Shown piece by piece: positions 51,558-60,465 of a stretch of 64,000 nucleotides of DNA. Source of the stretch: Athalassotoga saccharophila (GTDB taxonomy: Bacteria; Thermotogota; Thermotogae; Mesoaciditogales; Mesoaciditogaceae); the NCBI RefSeq assembly GCF_009936215.1, contig NZ_AP019551.1:1078708-1142707 (forward strand), in the 5' to 3' direction. Under the pieces are notes generated by a model. The model was not told where the DNA came from, ran no database searches, and saw only the letters and a program-made list of their open reading frames with translations. The first letter of the stretch is position 1. Each line of letters opens with the position of its first letter. A program made the position numbers and the translations under genes.

Positions 51558-53258
51558 TCATTTTATTCCAGATCTGAAAAACCCGCTCACAAAGTACTTT
51601 TGGAAGAAAAGGAATGCCACGACTACAGGTATCATGGTAAAGGTTGCCGCTGCCATTAACTGGTTGAAAATCGCTCCCGAATCTATTATGAAATTTTGCA
51701 AACCCACTGGCAAGGTTCTCATGTTGGTTGTATCGGTCATTATCAATACCCACAAAAATGAATTCCAACTTCCCAAAAATGTAAGCAATGCACCGGTTAT
51801 CACGACGGGCATGGACAGAGGCACGGCTATAGTCCATAAAAATCTCCACGAAGAGGCTCCGTCTATCTTTGCCGCATCGTAAAGATCATTTGGAATCGAG
51901 TTAAAACTCTGTCTCATTAAAAATATGACGAATGCCGTCGCAGACCATGGGATTATCAAAGCGTAATAAGTGTTTATCCAGCCGAATGAATGGATTATGA
52001 GGTAATCGGCGACAAGCAAGACCTGATAAGGTATCATCATCGTCGCTATTACGCCTATGAAGATTTTGTCCCTTCCCGGAAAGGTAAGTTTTGAAAACGC
52101 GAAGGCCATCATGACGTCAAAGATGATATTCAAAACTGTCGTTGCTACCGCGACAAAGATGCTGTTAAAATAGTAAATTCCAAAAGGTGCCGAATTCCAT
52201 GCGCTAACGTAATTGTCAAAGAAATTGGCAAGTACTTCCCAGAAGTTGTAATGGGCAGTTAATGAGACATCGCTATTTAGAAACCAGACAAAACTCACGT
52301 TTTTGAAATTTATGTATATCTGATCTCCGGAGGTGTAAGCGCTCTCGACTATGGATTGTCCATCTATTATTTTTAACTGATTTGAGTTAGGTATAAATGC
52401 CAATTTTATAGGGCCACTTAATTTTTTGTTTTTCTGCGATTGATAAAATTCATTGAATTCAAGGTATACGTCTATATCGTTAAGATATTTTTCTATCTCC
52501 ATCTTGTCTGAAGGACTTGCCGTCGAAAGAGCGCTTTGCAATATACCGGCCAGTTCCTTGAGTTCTGCCGCAGAAAGAGGACCTACGCCTTTTTTAAAAG
52601 GTGATATCTCATCTTGAAATTTCATCATTCCATTGACGTTAAGCAAATTAGAGATAAAATTTATTCTCGCAAAGACAGGGTTATTTCCGTACAGAAAATC
52701 ATCGTAAAAGTTCAAAATGTATTCTTGCGGATCTGAGGTGTACTGTGAAAGAGAATTCATGATTCCCCTCACGTCGTCTGTAAGGGTCGAAACTGAAGAT
52801 ATCTTCGCAACCACCGAGTTAAAATCGGGCGTGCTAAAGTTGGTCGAATAAGAGGCAAAGCCACCATCTTCACCCATCAATTCGATAGACAGAATTCCAC
52901 GCCTTGGCATGGTCCCGGTTCCCCTGTATCCTGAAGCACCGAGTACGTGAATGGCGAGTGTATCCGGACTTGAGAGAGACGTCTGTTGGTTAGTGGACAG
53001 AGATCCCAAAAGCGCTTCAAGAGAAAGTGATGATGGATTGGCGTTTTGGCCCGCACGTGTTTTCACTATTTCTGCGCTTAGCGTTCTTGAAGGCATGGCA
53101 TTTATTGTGCCCCATTTGGGTGGATAACTCAAAACCTCGGCATTGGTTTTAAAAGAAGTATCGACCATCCAAACAAGAGGACCTATCGCAAAGATCGCAA
53201 GTATCACGGCTGCCACGTAATAAAAAAAGTAAAGTAATTTTTTTCTCGGCTTTTTCAT
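51558..53258 (-). CDS. MalG-type sugar ABC permease with a large extracytoplasmic insertion
   Basis: 566 residues, twice normal. Helix 1 (FFYYVAAVILAIFAIGPLVW) and DTSFKTNAEV are MalG-like; the core resumes near residue 340 (NYVSAWNSAPFGIYYFNSIF) and ends with the EAA loop DAAKIDGASSWRFLWTIAVP. Between lie roughly 280 residues of polar sequence outside the membrane, without cysteine or repeat (LSLEALLGSLSTNQQTSL, MMKFQDEISPFKKGVGPLSA). It may contact the binding protein. The gene overlaps the MalF-type gene by four bases. Confidence 0.85.
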   Translation of the reverse strand: MKKPRKKLLYFFYYVAAVILAIFAIGPLVWMVDTSFKTNAEVLSYPPKWGTINAMPSRTLSAEIVKTRAGQNANPSSLSLEALLGSLSTNQQTSLSSPDTLAIHVLGASGYRGTGTMPRRGILSIELMGEDGGFASYSTNFSTPDFNSVVAKISSVSTLTDDVRGIMNSLSQYTSDPQEYILNFYDDFLYGNNPVFARINFISNLLNVNGMMKFQDEISPFKKGVGPLSAAELKELAGILQSALSTASPSDKMEIEKYLNDIDVYLEFNEFYQSQKNKKLSGPIKLAFIPNSNQLKIIDGQSIVESAYTSGDQIYINFKNVSFVWFLNSDVSLTAHYNFWEVLANFFDNYVSAWNSAPFGIYYFNSIFVAVATTVLNIIFDVMMAFAFSKLTFPGRDKIFIGVIATMMIPYQVLLVADYLIIHSFGWINTYYALIIPWSATAFVIFLMRQSFNSIPNDLYDAAKIDGASSWRFLWTIAVPLSMPVVITGALLTFLGSWNSFLWVLIMTDTTNMRTLPVGLQNFIIDSGAIFNQLMAAATFTMIPVVVAFLFFQKYFVSGFFRSGIK

Positions 53259-54538
53259 ATGTTATACTCAACTCTCTTTTCAGTCGTTCTAAACTGGATC
53301 AAGGTTAAAACCATTATAATTCCAAGTAAAACATACGCCGCGGCAGATGCAAGCCCCATTTGTTGTTCGTTGTAGAAGGTATTGTATATGTAAAAAACCA
53401 TCGTAAGACCGCTGTTTGCGTAGGGACCGGGCATCTGATTGTAAAGGACGTAAACTTGCGTGAAAACCTGAAATGCATTTATCAAAGAGACTACAATGAC
53501 AAAGAAAGTTATAGGGCTAAGTAAGGGCCATGTAATGTATACAAACCTTTGGAATGAATTTGCCCCTTCTATCTCGGCCGCCTCGTAATATTCCTGATCT
53601 ATGTTTTGAAGGCCGGAAAGAAAAATAAGGCCATAATATCCAAAATACTCCCATATACTCAATATCGCGACGGTCGGCATTGTTAAAGAAGCGCTGTTGA
53701 GCCAGTTTATAGGAGGTATTCCAAACCATGAGAGAATGTAGTTCAGTATTCCATAGTGATAATTGAACATCCACAACCACAAAAGGCTTACTGCAACTAT
53801 CGAGGCAACGTACGGCGCAAAAAAAGCCGTTCTGAAAAATGCCTTGAAAAATGGCAAATTTTTCATAAGCAACCCGGCCGCGAGAGATATTGCAATTGTA
53901 AGCGGAACGTCTATTATCACGAAGTAAAATGTGTTCCATATAGACATTACAAATGAATTATTCTGGGCTATATCAAAGAAAAGCAGGTAAAGGTCTATTC
54001 TTTTTCCAATGTAGAATGCCACTATGTAAAGTCCGAGAAGAGATAAAAGAAAAAGAATCGTATGGGATTTGTAGAATTCCATCTTTCTCGTAAAAAAATA
54101 AGATAGAAACCCAATTATGATCCACAAAATGAAAATATAAACATTTCCACCCAGTACGGAGAGTGAAGGATATACAAATATCAGTGCGAAGATCGGAACA
54201 ATTAAGAGTGGAATTAAATTCTTTGAAATCTTCCGACCTTTTTCGATCCATCCAAATATTGCCACAGATATTATGAAGGCAAATGAGAATCTGATCAAAG
54301 AATATTCAAAGGCCATATAAGGAGAATATGGAATCTCTCCCGTTCTAAAAAGATAGGCGTAATTTGAAAGACCAACAAAGATGGCATGACCCACGCTCGT
54401 TGTAGTGTTGAAAAAACTCAAATAAAAAGAATATATCGCGGGCCAGTAAGTAAACAGAATGAAGATCACAAGAGCGGGAATAAGATAAAGATAACCGATC
54501 ACATAATTTCTTTTTTTGTTCAATCTCTTCACCACCAA
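53255..54538 (-). CDS. MalF-type sugar ABC permease with extra N-terminal helices
   Basis: 427 residues. MalF-like features are GYLYLIPALVIFILFTYWPA near the start and the EAA loop EAAEIEGANSFQRFVYITWP. Compared with the 288-residue permease at 2964, it has about four extra hydrophobic segments (about residues 85-180: FAFIISVAIFGWIEKG, IPLLIVPIFALIFVYPSLSV and following). A TTG and two GTG codons are possible starts (54538-54532); none has a strong ribosome site. It follows a hairpin after the binding protein gene. Confidence 0.85.
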   Translation of the reverse strand: MVVKRLNKKRNYVIGYLYLIPALVIFILFTYWPAIYSFYLSFFNTTTSVGHAIFVGLSNYAYLFRTGEIPYSPYMAFEYSLIRFSFAFIISVAIFGWIEKGRKISKNLIPLLIVPIFALIFVYPSLSVLGGNVYIFILWIIIGFLSYFFTRKMEFYKSHTILFLLSLLGLYIVAFYIGKRIDLYLLFFDIAQNNSFVMSIWNTFYFVIIDVPLTIAISLAAGLLMKNLPFFKAFFRTAFFAPYVASIVAVSLLWLWMFNYHYGILNYILSWFGIPPINWLNSASLTMPTVAILSIWEYFGYYGLIFLSGLQNIDQEYYEAAEIEGANSFQRFVYITWPLLSPITFFVIVVSLINAFQVFTQVYVLYNQMPGPYANSGLTMVFYIYNTFYNEQQMGLASAAAYVLLGIIMVLTLIQFRTTEKRVEYNI

Positions 54539-54542
54539 AAAG

Positions 54543-54562
54543 GGTAGGCCGAAAGGCCTACC
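54543..54562 (-). terminator. Intra-operon hairpin between binding-protein and permease genes
   Basis: GGTAGGCC and GGCCTACC form an eight-bp stem with a GAAA loop and a T run on each side. It lies between the binding-protein stop and the MalF-type start, so it probably works as a partial terminator or RNA stabiliser that keeps binding-protein levels above permease levels. Confidence 0.65.
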
Positions 54563-54564
54563 TT

Positions 54565-55818
54565 TTATTTTGCGTTATAACTTGCGTAAGCCTGTTCGGC
54601 CTGTTGTTGAGCCCAGTCAAGGGCCTGTTGTGGGGTCATAGTGAAGTGAACGGCATTTTCAAAGGCCGTTCTTATAGCCTCTCTCGCGTCTGTCCACCAC
54701 GGAAGGTTTGGCGCATAATCTGCAGACTGATCGAGACCTACCATTATCGTGCCGATTCCATTTTGATTTTGGGCAACGAAGTCTTTCCACTGAGGAAGAT
54801 CGGCAACCTGTTTGTTGACGGGGATATACCCAGTTTGCATCGCCCAGTAAAGTTGGATGTCAGGGCTCAAGAGGAACTGGAGATACTTCCATGCGGCCTG
54901 TTGTTGCTCTGGAGTGGCCGTGTTGAATATGGCTATATTTTGACCATGAAGCATGGGCTTGAAAGTAACGTCCGAAGGAATTGGAACCATAACAAGACCG
55001 TCGGACTGACCCGCTATATCTGAAAGGTCGTACGTTAATTCGGCACTTCCGCCAAGCAACATGGCAACAGAAGAAGTTGTAAGTTCGTTGTCGAAATAAT
55101 CGAATTTTGCGTAAGCGTATCCTTCTTTAACAAGATTAACTAAGAAGGTGAGGGCGGCGACATTCTGAGGTGAATTTATCGTTATCTTTCCATCAGGGCT
55201 TATGTAACTTCCTCCAAACTGGTACGCGACGGCCGTGAACTGCCTGTATGTTGTCCTAAATCCAAGACCATATCTGACAGTTTTTCCATTTTGTACAACG
55301 GTTAAAAGTTTTGCGTCTTGAGCCATTTCTTGCATCGTTTTTGGATATGTAAGTCCGGCCTGCTCAAACATTTGAGGCCTTACAAAAAGATCGAAAACAT
55401 CTCTGTTGAATGGAAGCGTGTAAATTTTCCCGTTAAATGTGCCGGCGACAAGCAATGGTGAATAAATTGAACTTGCCAATTGTGTAAAGCCGGGAAATTC
55501 GTAAAGTGGAGCGACTACACCCTTTGATACAAGCATTGCTGCCCAAGGCCCTTTGACCTGAGCCATTGTAGGCAAAGTGTTGGCAGCCAAAGCGGTCAAA
55601 AGTTTTGAATCAACTTCATTTCCACTTCCAAGATAAACGAGATTAACTTGAATATCTGGATTTTCCTTGTTGAAAAGGTTCGTTATTGTTTGAAGAGTTG
55701 TTCCGAGTTTTGCTCCCATCCCTTCCCAGAATGTCACAACCACAGGTTGGGCAAAAACTGGAATTGCAAATGCGAATATCAACGCAAAAGATACTAAAAA
55801 TATTAACTTATTCCTCAT
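54565..55818 (-). CDS. Sugar ABC transporter solute-binding protein (copy 2)
   Basis: 417 residues with a signal peptide (MRNKLIFLVSFALIFAFAIP). The mature part is a family 1 binding protein, VVVTFWEGMGAKLGTTLQTI, and shares long identical stretches with the next gene (NGKTVRYGLGFRTTY, AYAKFDYFDNELTTSS, TPQQALDWAQQQ). It delivers sugar to the MalF/MalG-like pair. An ATG six codons upstream overlaps the previous stop but has no ribosome site; the chosen ATG has AGAAGG. Confidence 0.9.
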   Translation of the reverse strand: MRNKLIFLVSFALIFAFAIPVFAQPVVVTFWEGMGAKLGTTLQTITNLFNKENPDIQVNLVYLGSGNEVDSKLLTALAANTLPTMAQVKGPWAAMLVSKGVVAPLYEFPGFTQLASSIYSPLLVAGTFNGKIYTLPFNRDVFDLFVRPQMFEQAGLTYPKTMQEMAQDAKLLTVVQNGKTVRYGLGFRTTYRQFTAVAYQFGGSYISPDGKITINSPQNVAALTFLVNLVKEGYAYAKFDYFDNELTTSSVAMLLGGSAELTYDLSDIAGQSDGLVMVPIPSDVTFKPMLHGQNIAIFNTATPEQQQAAWKYLQFLLSPDIQLYWAMQTGYIPVNKQVADLPQWKDFVAQNQNGIGTIMVGLDQSADYAPNLPWWTDAREAIRTAFENAVHFTMTPQQALDWAQQQAEQAYASYNAK

Positions 55819-55832
55819 CTTAATCGCCTTCT

Positions 55833-57089
55833 TCATTTACCAAGATATTTTTGTTGCACAATGATAGATTGTTGCTGGGCCCAATCGAGAGCCTGCTGGG
55901 GTGTCATAGTAAAGTGAACGGCATTTTCTACGGCCGTACGTATGTTGTCTATTACACTCGGCCACCAGGGAAGATTTTCAGAATAAGAGATGCCATTTGC
56001 AAGGCCATCAACTATCGCAGAAGGATTGTAGGATGTTCCCTGAGCAAACAAATTCCATTGATCGAGGCTGACCACCGTCTTGTTAAGAGGCGAGTAATTC
56101 GTATTCATAGCCCAGTAAATTTGTACTGCCGGGCTAAGGAGGAATTTGACATATTCCCATGCCGCATTCTGCTGATCCTTCGTTGCCGTGTTGAAGATCA
56201 CAAGGGTTTGTCCCCTAAAGAGCGGTGATTTTTGATCGCTTATTCCAACCGGGAAGGAGGCCATCTCTATGCCGTCTTTTTGGCCTGCTATATCCGAAAG
56301 ATCAAATGGCAGATCGGCCCCCTCTCCTATAAGCATGGCAACAGACGACGTCGTAAGTTCGTTATCGAAATAATCGAATTTCGCGTAAGCGTATCCTTCC
56401 TTGACAAGATTAACTAAGAAGGTAAGGGCGGCAACGTTTTGAGGCGAATTTATTATAAGGGATCCCTCTGGAGTTATGTATTTGCCTCCACCGAATTGTC
56501 TTGCAACGGCTGTCAAAACACCGTAAGTCGTTCTGAACCCGAGACCATATCTGACAGTTTTGCCGTTTTGAACTACAGTTAAAAGTTTTGCATCCTGAGC
56601 CAATTCATCCATGGTTTTCGGAGGCGTTAATCCTGCCTGCGCCAGCATCATAGGTCTGTAGTAGAGAACGTAAACGCTTTGGTTAAATGGAAGCGTGTAG
56701 ACCCTACCGTTTATCTTACTCATATTTATGATAGACGGATAGAGTTGAGATGCAACGGTCGTAAAGTCGGGGAAGGAATCCATCGGCGTTACAACACCTT
56801 GTGCAACGAGAGCGGCTGCCCACGCGGGATATACCTGAGCAATTGTTGGAAGTGTATTTGCCTGAGCCGCAGCGAGAATCTTTGAATCGAGTTGATCTCC
56901 GTTACCAACAAAGACGAGTTTTACATCGATATTTGGATGTTCTTTGTTGAAGATATTTGTTATTGTTTGAAGAGTTGTACCGAGTTTTGCCTCCATTGCC
57001 TCCCAGAAAATGACTTCGGTCTTCTGGGCAAGAGAGATGGAAGCAAGTCCCAAAACTGCAATAATAAGGAATGCAATAACCCTTTTCAT
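55833..57089 (-). CDS. Sugar ABC transporter solute-binding protein (copy 1)
   Basis: 418 residues with a signal peptide (MKRVIAFLIIAVLGLASISL). It is a close paralog of the protein encoded just downstream, with the sugar-binding half diverged most (PMDSFPDFTTVASQLYPSII against PLYEFPGFTQLASSIYSPLL). Two binding proteins on one transporter suggest related but different ligands. GGAGGTAGG precedes the ATG. Confidence 0.9.
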   Translation of the reverse strand: MKRVIAFLIIAVLGLASISLAQKTEVIFWEAMEAKLGTTLQTITNIFNKEHPNIDVKLVFVGNGDQLDSKILAAAQANTLPTIAQVYPAWAAALVAQGVVTPMDSFPDFTTVASQLYPSIINMSKINGRVYTLPFNQSVYVLYYRPMMLAQAGLTPPKTMDELAQDAKLLTVVQNGKTVRYGLGFRTTYGVLTAVARQFGGGKYITPEGSLIINSPQNVAALTFLVNLVKEGYAYAKFDYFDNELTTSSVAMLIGEGADLPFDLSDIAGQKDGIEMASFPVGISDQKSPLFRGQTLVIFNTATKDQQNAAWEYVKFLLSPAVQIYWAMNTNYSPLNKTVVSLDQWNLFAQGTSYNPSAIVDGLANGISYSENLPWWPSVIDNIRTAVENAVHFTMTPQQALDWAQQQSIIVQQKYLGK

Positions 57090-57100
57090 GTCCTACCTCC

Positions 57101-57116
57101 TCTATTTTAAAATAGA
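57101..57116. promoter_or_regulatory. 16-bp palindrome at the head of the binding-protein operon
   Basis: TCTATTTTAAAATAGA is a perfect palindrome. It touches the terminator of the upstream gene on one side, and its last bases (AATAGAGGAGG read on the minus strand) run into the ribosome site of the first binding-protein gene. It could be an operator or a hairpin masking the ribosome site. Confidence 0.4.
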
Positions 57117-57138
57117 AAAAGGGCCTTTAAGCCCTTTT
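57117..57138 (-). terminator. Terminator after the LOG-family gene
   Basis: AAAAGGGC (57117-57124) and GCCCTTTT (57131-57138) pair around a six-base loop. On the minus strand it ends with five T. It covers the stop codon of the LOG-family gene and leaves only 27 bases before the next start codon. Confidence 0.7.
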
Positions 57139-57648
57139 GTTTTCTAACATATTCATCGCATCGTCGACTGTCCATGCGCTTTTTAACTCAACGAGTTTTC
57201 TTTCGTCTAAATATTTTCCCTCTATCAAAACATTGCTTATTCTGTCTGTCCATCCTCCCGTTCCTCTCAATAGAATTATGGGAATTCTCATCAGATAAGC
57301 GGCAAAGATCTCAAGTCCTGTTCCAGCCTTTCCTCCAACGCTTATGACGGCATCGACGTTGTACATCATCAAAACCGATCTCATCGAAGAATCTATACCA
57401 GTTTTCAACTCATAAGAAAGATAAGAATTGCCATTTTCTTTTCCCGGAACGATGCCTATGACCGTTCCTCCATTTTCTTTAGCGCCTTTCGAAACAAGAT
57501 CCATTATTCCGTCCGTTCCTCCGGTAATAAGCACATGATTCCTTAGGGCAATCTTTCTTCCAAGATCTTCGCATATCTCTCTGAGGTATTTGACAGGTGG
57601 TTCATTTATATCTCCAGAATAACCTATAACGCCTATTCTCATGATCAT
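57127..57648 (-). CDS. TIGR00725/LOG-family (lysine decarboxylase-like) protein
   Basis: 173 residues with the Rossmann-like nucleotide-binding fold of the LOG family: RIGVIGYSGDINEPPVKYLR, LITGGTDGIMDLVSKGAKEN, DAVISVGGKAGTGLEIFAAY and IPIILLRGTGGW. Related proteins hydrolyse nucleoside monophosphates (cytokinin-type LOG) or have unknown roles; the PGGxGTxxE of LOG enzymes reads VGGKAGTGLE here, as in the TIGR00725 group. Start ATG after GAGGTATAAG. Confidence 0.75.
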   Translation of the reverse strand: MIMRIGVIGYSGDINEPPVKYLREICEDLGRKIALRNHVLITGGTDGIMDLVSKGAKENGGTVIGIVPGKENGNSYLSYELKTGIDSSMRSVLMMYNVDAVISVGGKAGTGLEIFAAYLMRIPIILLRGTGGWTDRISNVLIEGKYLDERKLVELKSAWTVDDAMNMLENKRA

Positions 57649-57692
57649 CTTATACCTCTATTTCTTTACTTTAGTTTTATCTAAACATTAAT

Positions 57693-57701
57693 ATTATACC
57701 A
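57693..57701 (-). promoter_or_regulatory. Extended -10 promoter of the LOG-family gene
   Basis: Read on the minus strand this is TGGTATAAT, about 45 bases before the ATG; TTAGAA lies 16 bases upstream of the -10. Confidence 0.5.
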
Positions 57702-57797
57702 AATAAAATTGAAATTCTAAATATTCTTTTTGGCAAGATGACACGAGTGAAAAGTTAGTAATATGCACACACCTATGTATTGAAATAGGGCACATTA

Positions 57798-57806
57798 TGA
57801 TATAAT
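57798..57806 (+). promoter_or_regulatory. Extended -10 promoter of the S1-domain gene
   Basis: TGATATAAT with the -10 hexamer at 57801-57806, 51 bases before the ATG. GAAGGGAGGAAAC follows in the leader, with a second purine-rich site (CAGAGGA) nearer the start. Confidence 0.5.
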
Positions 57807-57857
57807 TTAATTATCCAATTTGAAGGGAGGAAACTTCTGGTTTTTCAGAGGATTAGC

Positions 57858-58232
57858 ATGAGTGTTAAGACCGGAGAGATTCTTGAAGGAACAGTTACAG
57901 CCATCAAAAATTTTGGCGTTTTCGTCAAAATTGAAGGCGAAGGAGAGGGGTTAGTTCACGTTTCCAAAATAGCAAACGGATACGTAAAGGACCCCGGAGA
58001 ATACTTAAGTGTGGGTCAAAAGGTCAAAGTCAAGGTATTAAACGTTGGAGAAAATGGGAAGATGGATCTTTCGATCAAAGATGCGGGGGAGGTCATAAAA
58101 AAGAAAGATTCATCCCAGCCAAAAGAAAAAGAAGACAAGCAAAGTGATTTTGAACAAAAGATGTCAAAGTTCCTTAAAGAAAGCCAGCAAAAGTCAAGCG
58201 ATTTGAAAAAAAGATCTGACAGGTATGGATAA
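57858..58232 (+). CDS. Single S1-domain RNA-binding protein
   Basis: 124 residues: one S1 domain at about 5-75 (GEILEGTVTAIKNFGVFVKI, GLVHVSKIANGYVKDPGEYL, GQKVKVKVLNVGENGKMDLS) and a basic, highly charged tail (about 80-124: EVIKKKDSSQPKEKEDKQSD). It resembles the YugI/GSP13-type general stress RNA-binding proteins and the S1 domain of polynucleotide phosphorylase. It probably binds RNA or ribosomes. Its end is four bases from the convergent ispE stop. Confidence 0.85.
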   Translation: MSVKTGEILEGTVTAIKNFGVFVKIEGEGEGLVHVSKIANGYVKDPGEYLSVGQKVKVKVLNVGENGKMDLSIKDAGEVIKKKDSSQPKEKEDKQSDFEQKMSKFLKESQQKSSDLKKRSDRYG

Positions 58233-58236
58233 AGGG

Positions 58237-59037
58237 TTATAAAATTAATCGAGGACGTGCCACAAGTTGGACGTCCCCTTTTGGTTTATTTTTTAGGTTA
58301 AACCCGAAAAAGGCAGAACCAGATCCAGACATCGAAACGTATTCCATATCCGCAAAGGCTTTCATTGCTTCTTCTACTATGTCTGGATACTTTTTTTGTG
58401 CCACTATTTTAAATGTGTTGTACAGATTTTCGCGGACATTTTTTTCATCTTTTCGCTTAATTCCATCGTAAAGCATGTAAGGATCGCAATTTTTGCCCGT
58501 CAAATTCATCTCATCAACGAGATCGTACATTTCCTTTGTTGAAAAGCCTATCTTTGGAAAATAAATCTCTAAATTCAAATCGAGTGGATCTAAATTATGA
58601 ATTCTATCTCCTTTACCTTCAACAACTGCGCACCCGCCGTCGATAAAAAATGGAACGTCGCTTCCGATTTTCGCGGCAATTTCCTTCATTTCGGATATCC
58701 CTTCTCTCTGGCATAGATACCACAAAAGAGCCGCCGCATCAGCGCTTCCTCCGCCCAGACCGGAAGGTGAAGGAATATGTTTTTCAAGTCTTATTTTTAA
58801 ATTATAACTTTTGCCGGTCAACTCTTCGAAAATTTTGAGAGTTTTGTAAAGTGTGTTGGATTCGTTCCATTTGAGATCGGAATTTGTCGAAAAAGACAGT
58901 TCATCGCTCTCTTCTATTTCTATTAAATCGTAAAGGGATATGTTATGCATCAAAGAACAGATGTCGTGGAGACCATCTGTTCTTTTGGAAAGTACTGAAA
59001 GGTTTAAATTTACCTTCGCGTAAGCCTTTATTATCAT
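58237..59037 (-). CDS. ispE: 4-diphosphocytidyl-2-C-methyl-D-erythritol kinase
   Basis: 266 residues of the GHMP kinase family: [20 protein letters not shown], the ATP loop [40 protein letters not shown] and [13 protein letters not shown]. It phosphorylates CDP-methylerythritol in the non-mevalonate isoprenoid pathway. The ATG overlaps the gcvPB stop by ATGA with AAGGTGG ahead, so it is preferred to the GTG two codons earlier. Confidence 0.94.
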   Translation of the reverse strand: MIIKAYAKVNLNLSVLSKRTDGLHDICSLMHNISLYDLIEIEESDELSFSTNSDLKWNESNTLYKTLKIFEELTGKSYNLKIRLEKHIPSPSGLGGGSADAAALLWYLCQREGISEMKEIAAKIGSDVPFFIDGGCAVVEGKGDRIHNLDPLDLNLEIYFPKIGFSTKEMYDLVDEMNLTGKNCDPYMLYDGIKRKDEKNVRENLYNTFKIVAQKKYPDIVEEAMKAFADMEYVSMSGSGSAFFGFNLKNKPKGDVQLVARPRLIL

Positions 59038-60464
59038 TTCCACCTTAAAACGAGTTGCTTTGCAGCCCTGACATCATCGAGACGCCTTACCGGTGTTACA
59101 TGCGGCGCTTCGAGGAGTAGTTTTGGATTTTCTTTGGCCTCTTTTGTTATTTTATCTATCACTTCAACGAATTTGTCAAGTGTCTTCTTAGACTCGGTCT
59201 CTGTCGGCTCTATCATCAAATCCTCATGGACTATGAGCGGGAAATAGACCGTCGGTGGATGGACACCGTAATCTAACATTCTCTTGACAAAATCGAGGGC
59301 TTTTACTCCATGATCGAGTAAAGGCTCCGTTGTAGCAACGAACTCATGCATACATGGTTTCGTATCATATGGAACTTTTAATATCTTTGAAATCCTTGCC
59401 TTCAAATAATTTGCATTCAAAACGGCCATTTCACTTGCGCGTTTGAGACCATCCCCACCCATCGTCAAAATATAGGCGTAAGCCTTAACCAAGACCGAAA
59501 AGTTGCCGTAGAAACTTCTTACACGTCCTATTGAATGTTTGTGAGAATAATCGAAGAAATATTTTTCTCCCTTTTTCGAGACGGTCGGGACCGGCAAAAA
59601 TGGTTCGAGGAATTTTTTGACACCTATGGGACCGGCACCGGGCCCACCCATTCCGTGAGGGGTTGAGAAGGTTTTGTGAAGGTTGAAATGAACCACGTCA
59701 AAGCCAAGATCTCCCGGTCTTACTTTACCCATTATGGCATTCAAGTTTGCACCGTCGTAGTAAAGCAAACCTCCCGCATTGTGAACTATCTCTGCAATTT
59801 CGAGTATACGCTCGTCAAAAAGCCCCAGCGTATTTGGATTTGTAAGCATTATGCCGGCAGTTCTGTCACTTACCATTTTTTTCAATTCGTCTATATCGAC
59901 CATTCCATCTTTGTCAGATTTTATCTCGATGGCCTTGTATCCATTCATCGTTGCCGTCGCCGGATTCGTTCCGTGGGCCGAGTCGGGAATTATCATTTCG
60001 TCTCTTTTGAAATCCTTTCTGAACCTGTGATATGCCCTTATGATCGCTATACCGGCGAATTCTCCATGGGCACCGGCGGCAGGCTGAAGCGTCATCGCGT
60101 CCATTCCGCTTATGACCTTCAAATCTTCCTGAAGGTTGTACATGAGTTCAAGGGCACCCTGTATAGAACTCTCATCCTGATACGGATGGATCTTTGAAAA
60201 TCCATCGAAAGAGGCCGCATATTCGTTCAATTTTGGATTGTACTTCATAGTACAAGATCCGAGTGGATAAAATCCGACATCAACTGCGTAATTGAGCCTT
60301 GAAAGATTTGTGTAATGTCGTACAACGTCTCCTTCTGTTACTTCTGGCAACCGCGGAGGATTTGATCTTTTGAATTTATCCGAAAGTTCATAACCTTTAA
60401 CGTCTGATTTGGGAGGAATGAATCCTCTTCTTCCGGCAGTCGAGATTTCGAATATCAATTCCAT
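59034..60464 (-). CDS. gcvPB: Glycine dehydrogenase (decarboxylating) subunit 2
   Basis: 476 residues of the split P-protein, C-terminal half. It holds the PLP lysine in [20 protein letters not shown], with [20 protein letters not shown] and [20 protein letters not shown] around the cofactor. It decarboxylates glycine onto the lipoyl arm of GcvH. The start at MELIFEIS follows GGAGG; one base separates it from the gcvPA stop. Confidence 0.96.
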   Translation of the reverse strand: MELIFEISTAGRRGFIPPKSDVKGYELSDKFKRSNPPRLPEVTEGDVVRHYTNLSRLNYAVDVGFYPLGSCTMKYNPKLNEYAASFDGFSKIHPYQDESSIQGALELMYNLQEDLKVISGMDAMTLQPAAGAHGEFAGIAIIRAYHRFRKDFKRDEMIIPDSAHGTNPATATMNGYKAIEIKSDKDGMVDIDELKKMVSDRTAGIMLTNPNTLGLFDERILEIAEIVHNAGGLLYYDGANLNAIMGKVRPGDLGFDVVHFNLHKTFSTPHGMGGPGAGPIGVKKFLEPFLPVPTVSKKGEKYFFDYSHKHSIGRVRSFYGNFSVLVKAYAYILTMGGDGLKRASEMAVLNANYLKARISKILKVPYDTKPCMHEFVATTEPLLDHGVKALDFVKRMLDYGVHPPTVYFPLIVHEDLMIEPTETESKKTLDKFVEVIDKITKEAKENPKLLLEAPHVTPVRRLDDVRAAKQLVLRWK

Positions 60465-60465
60465 C

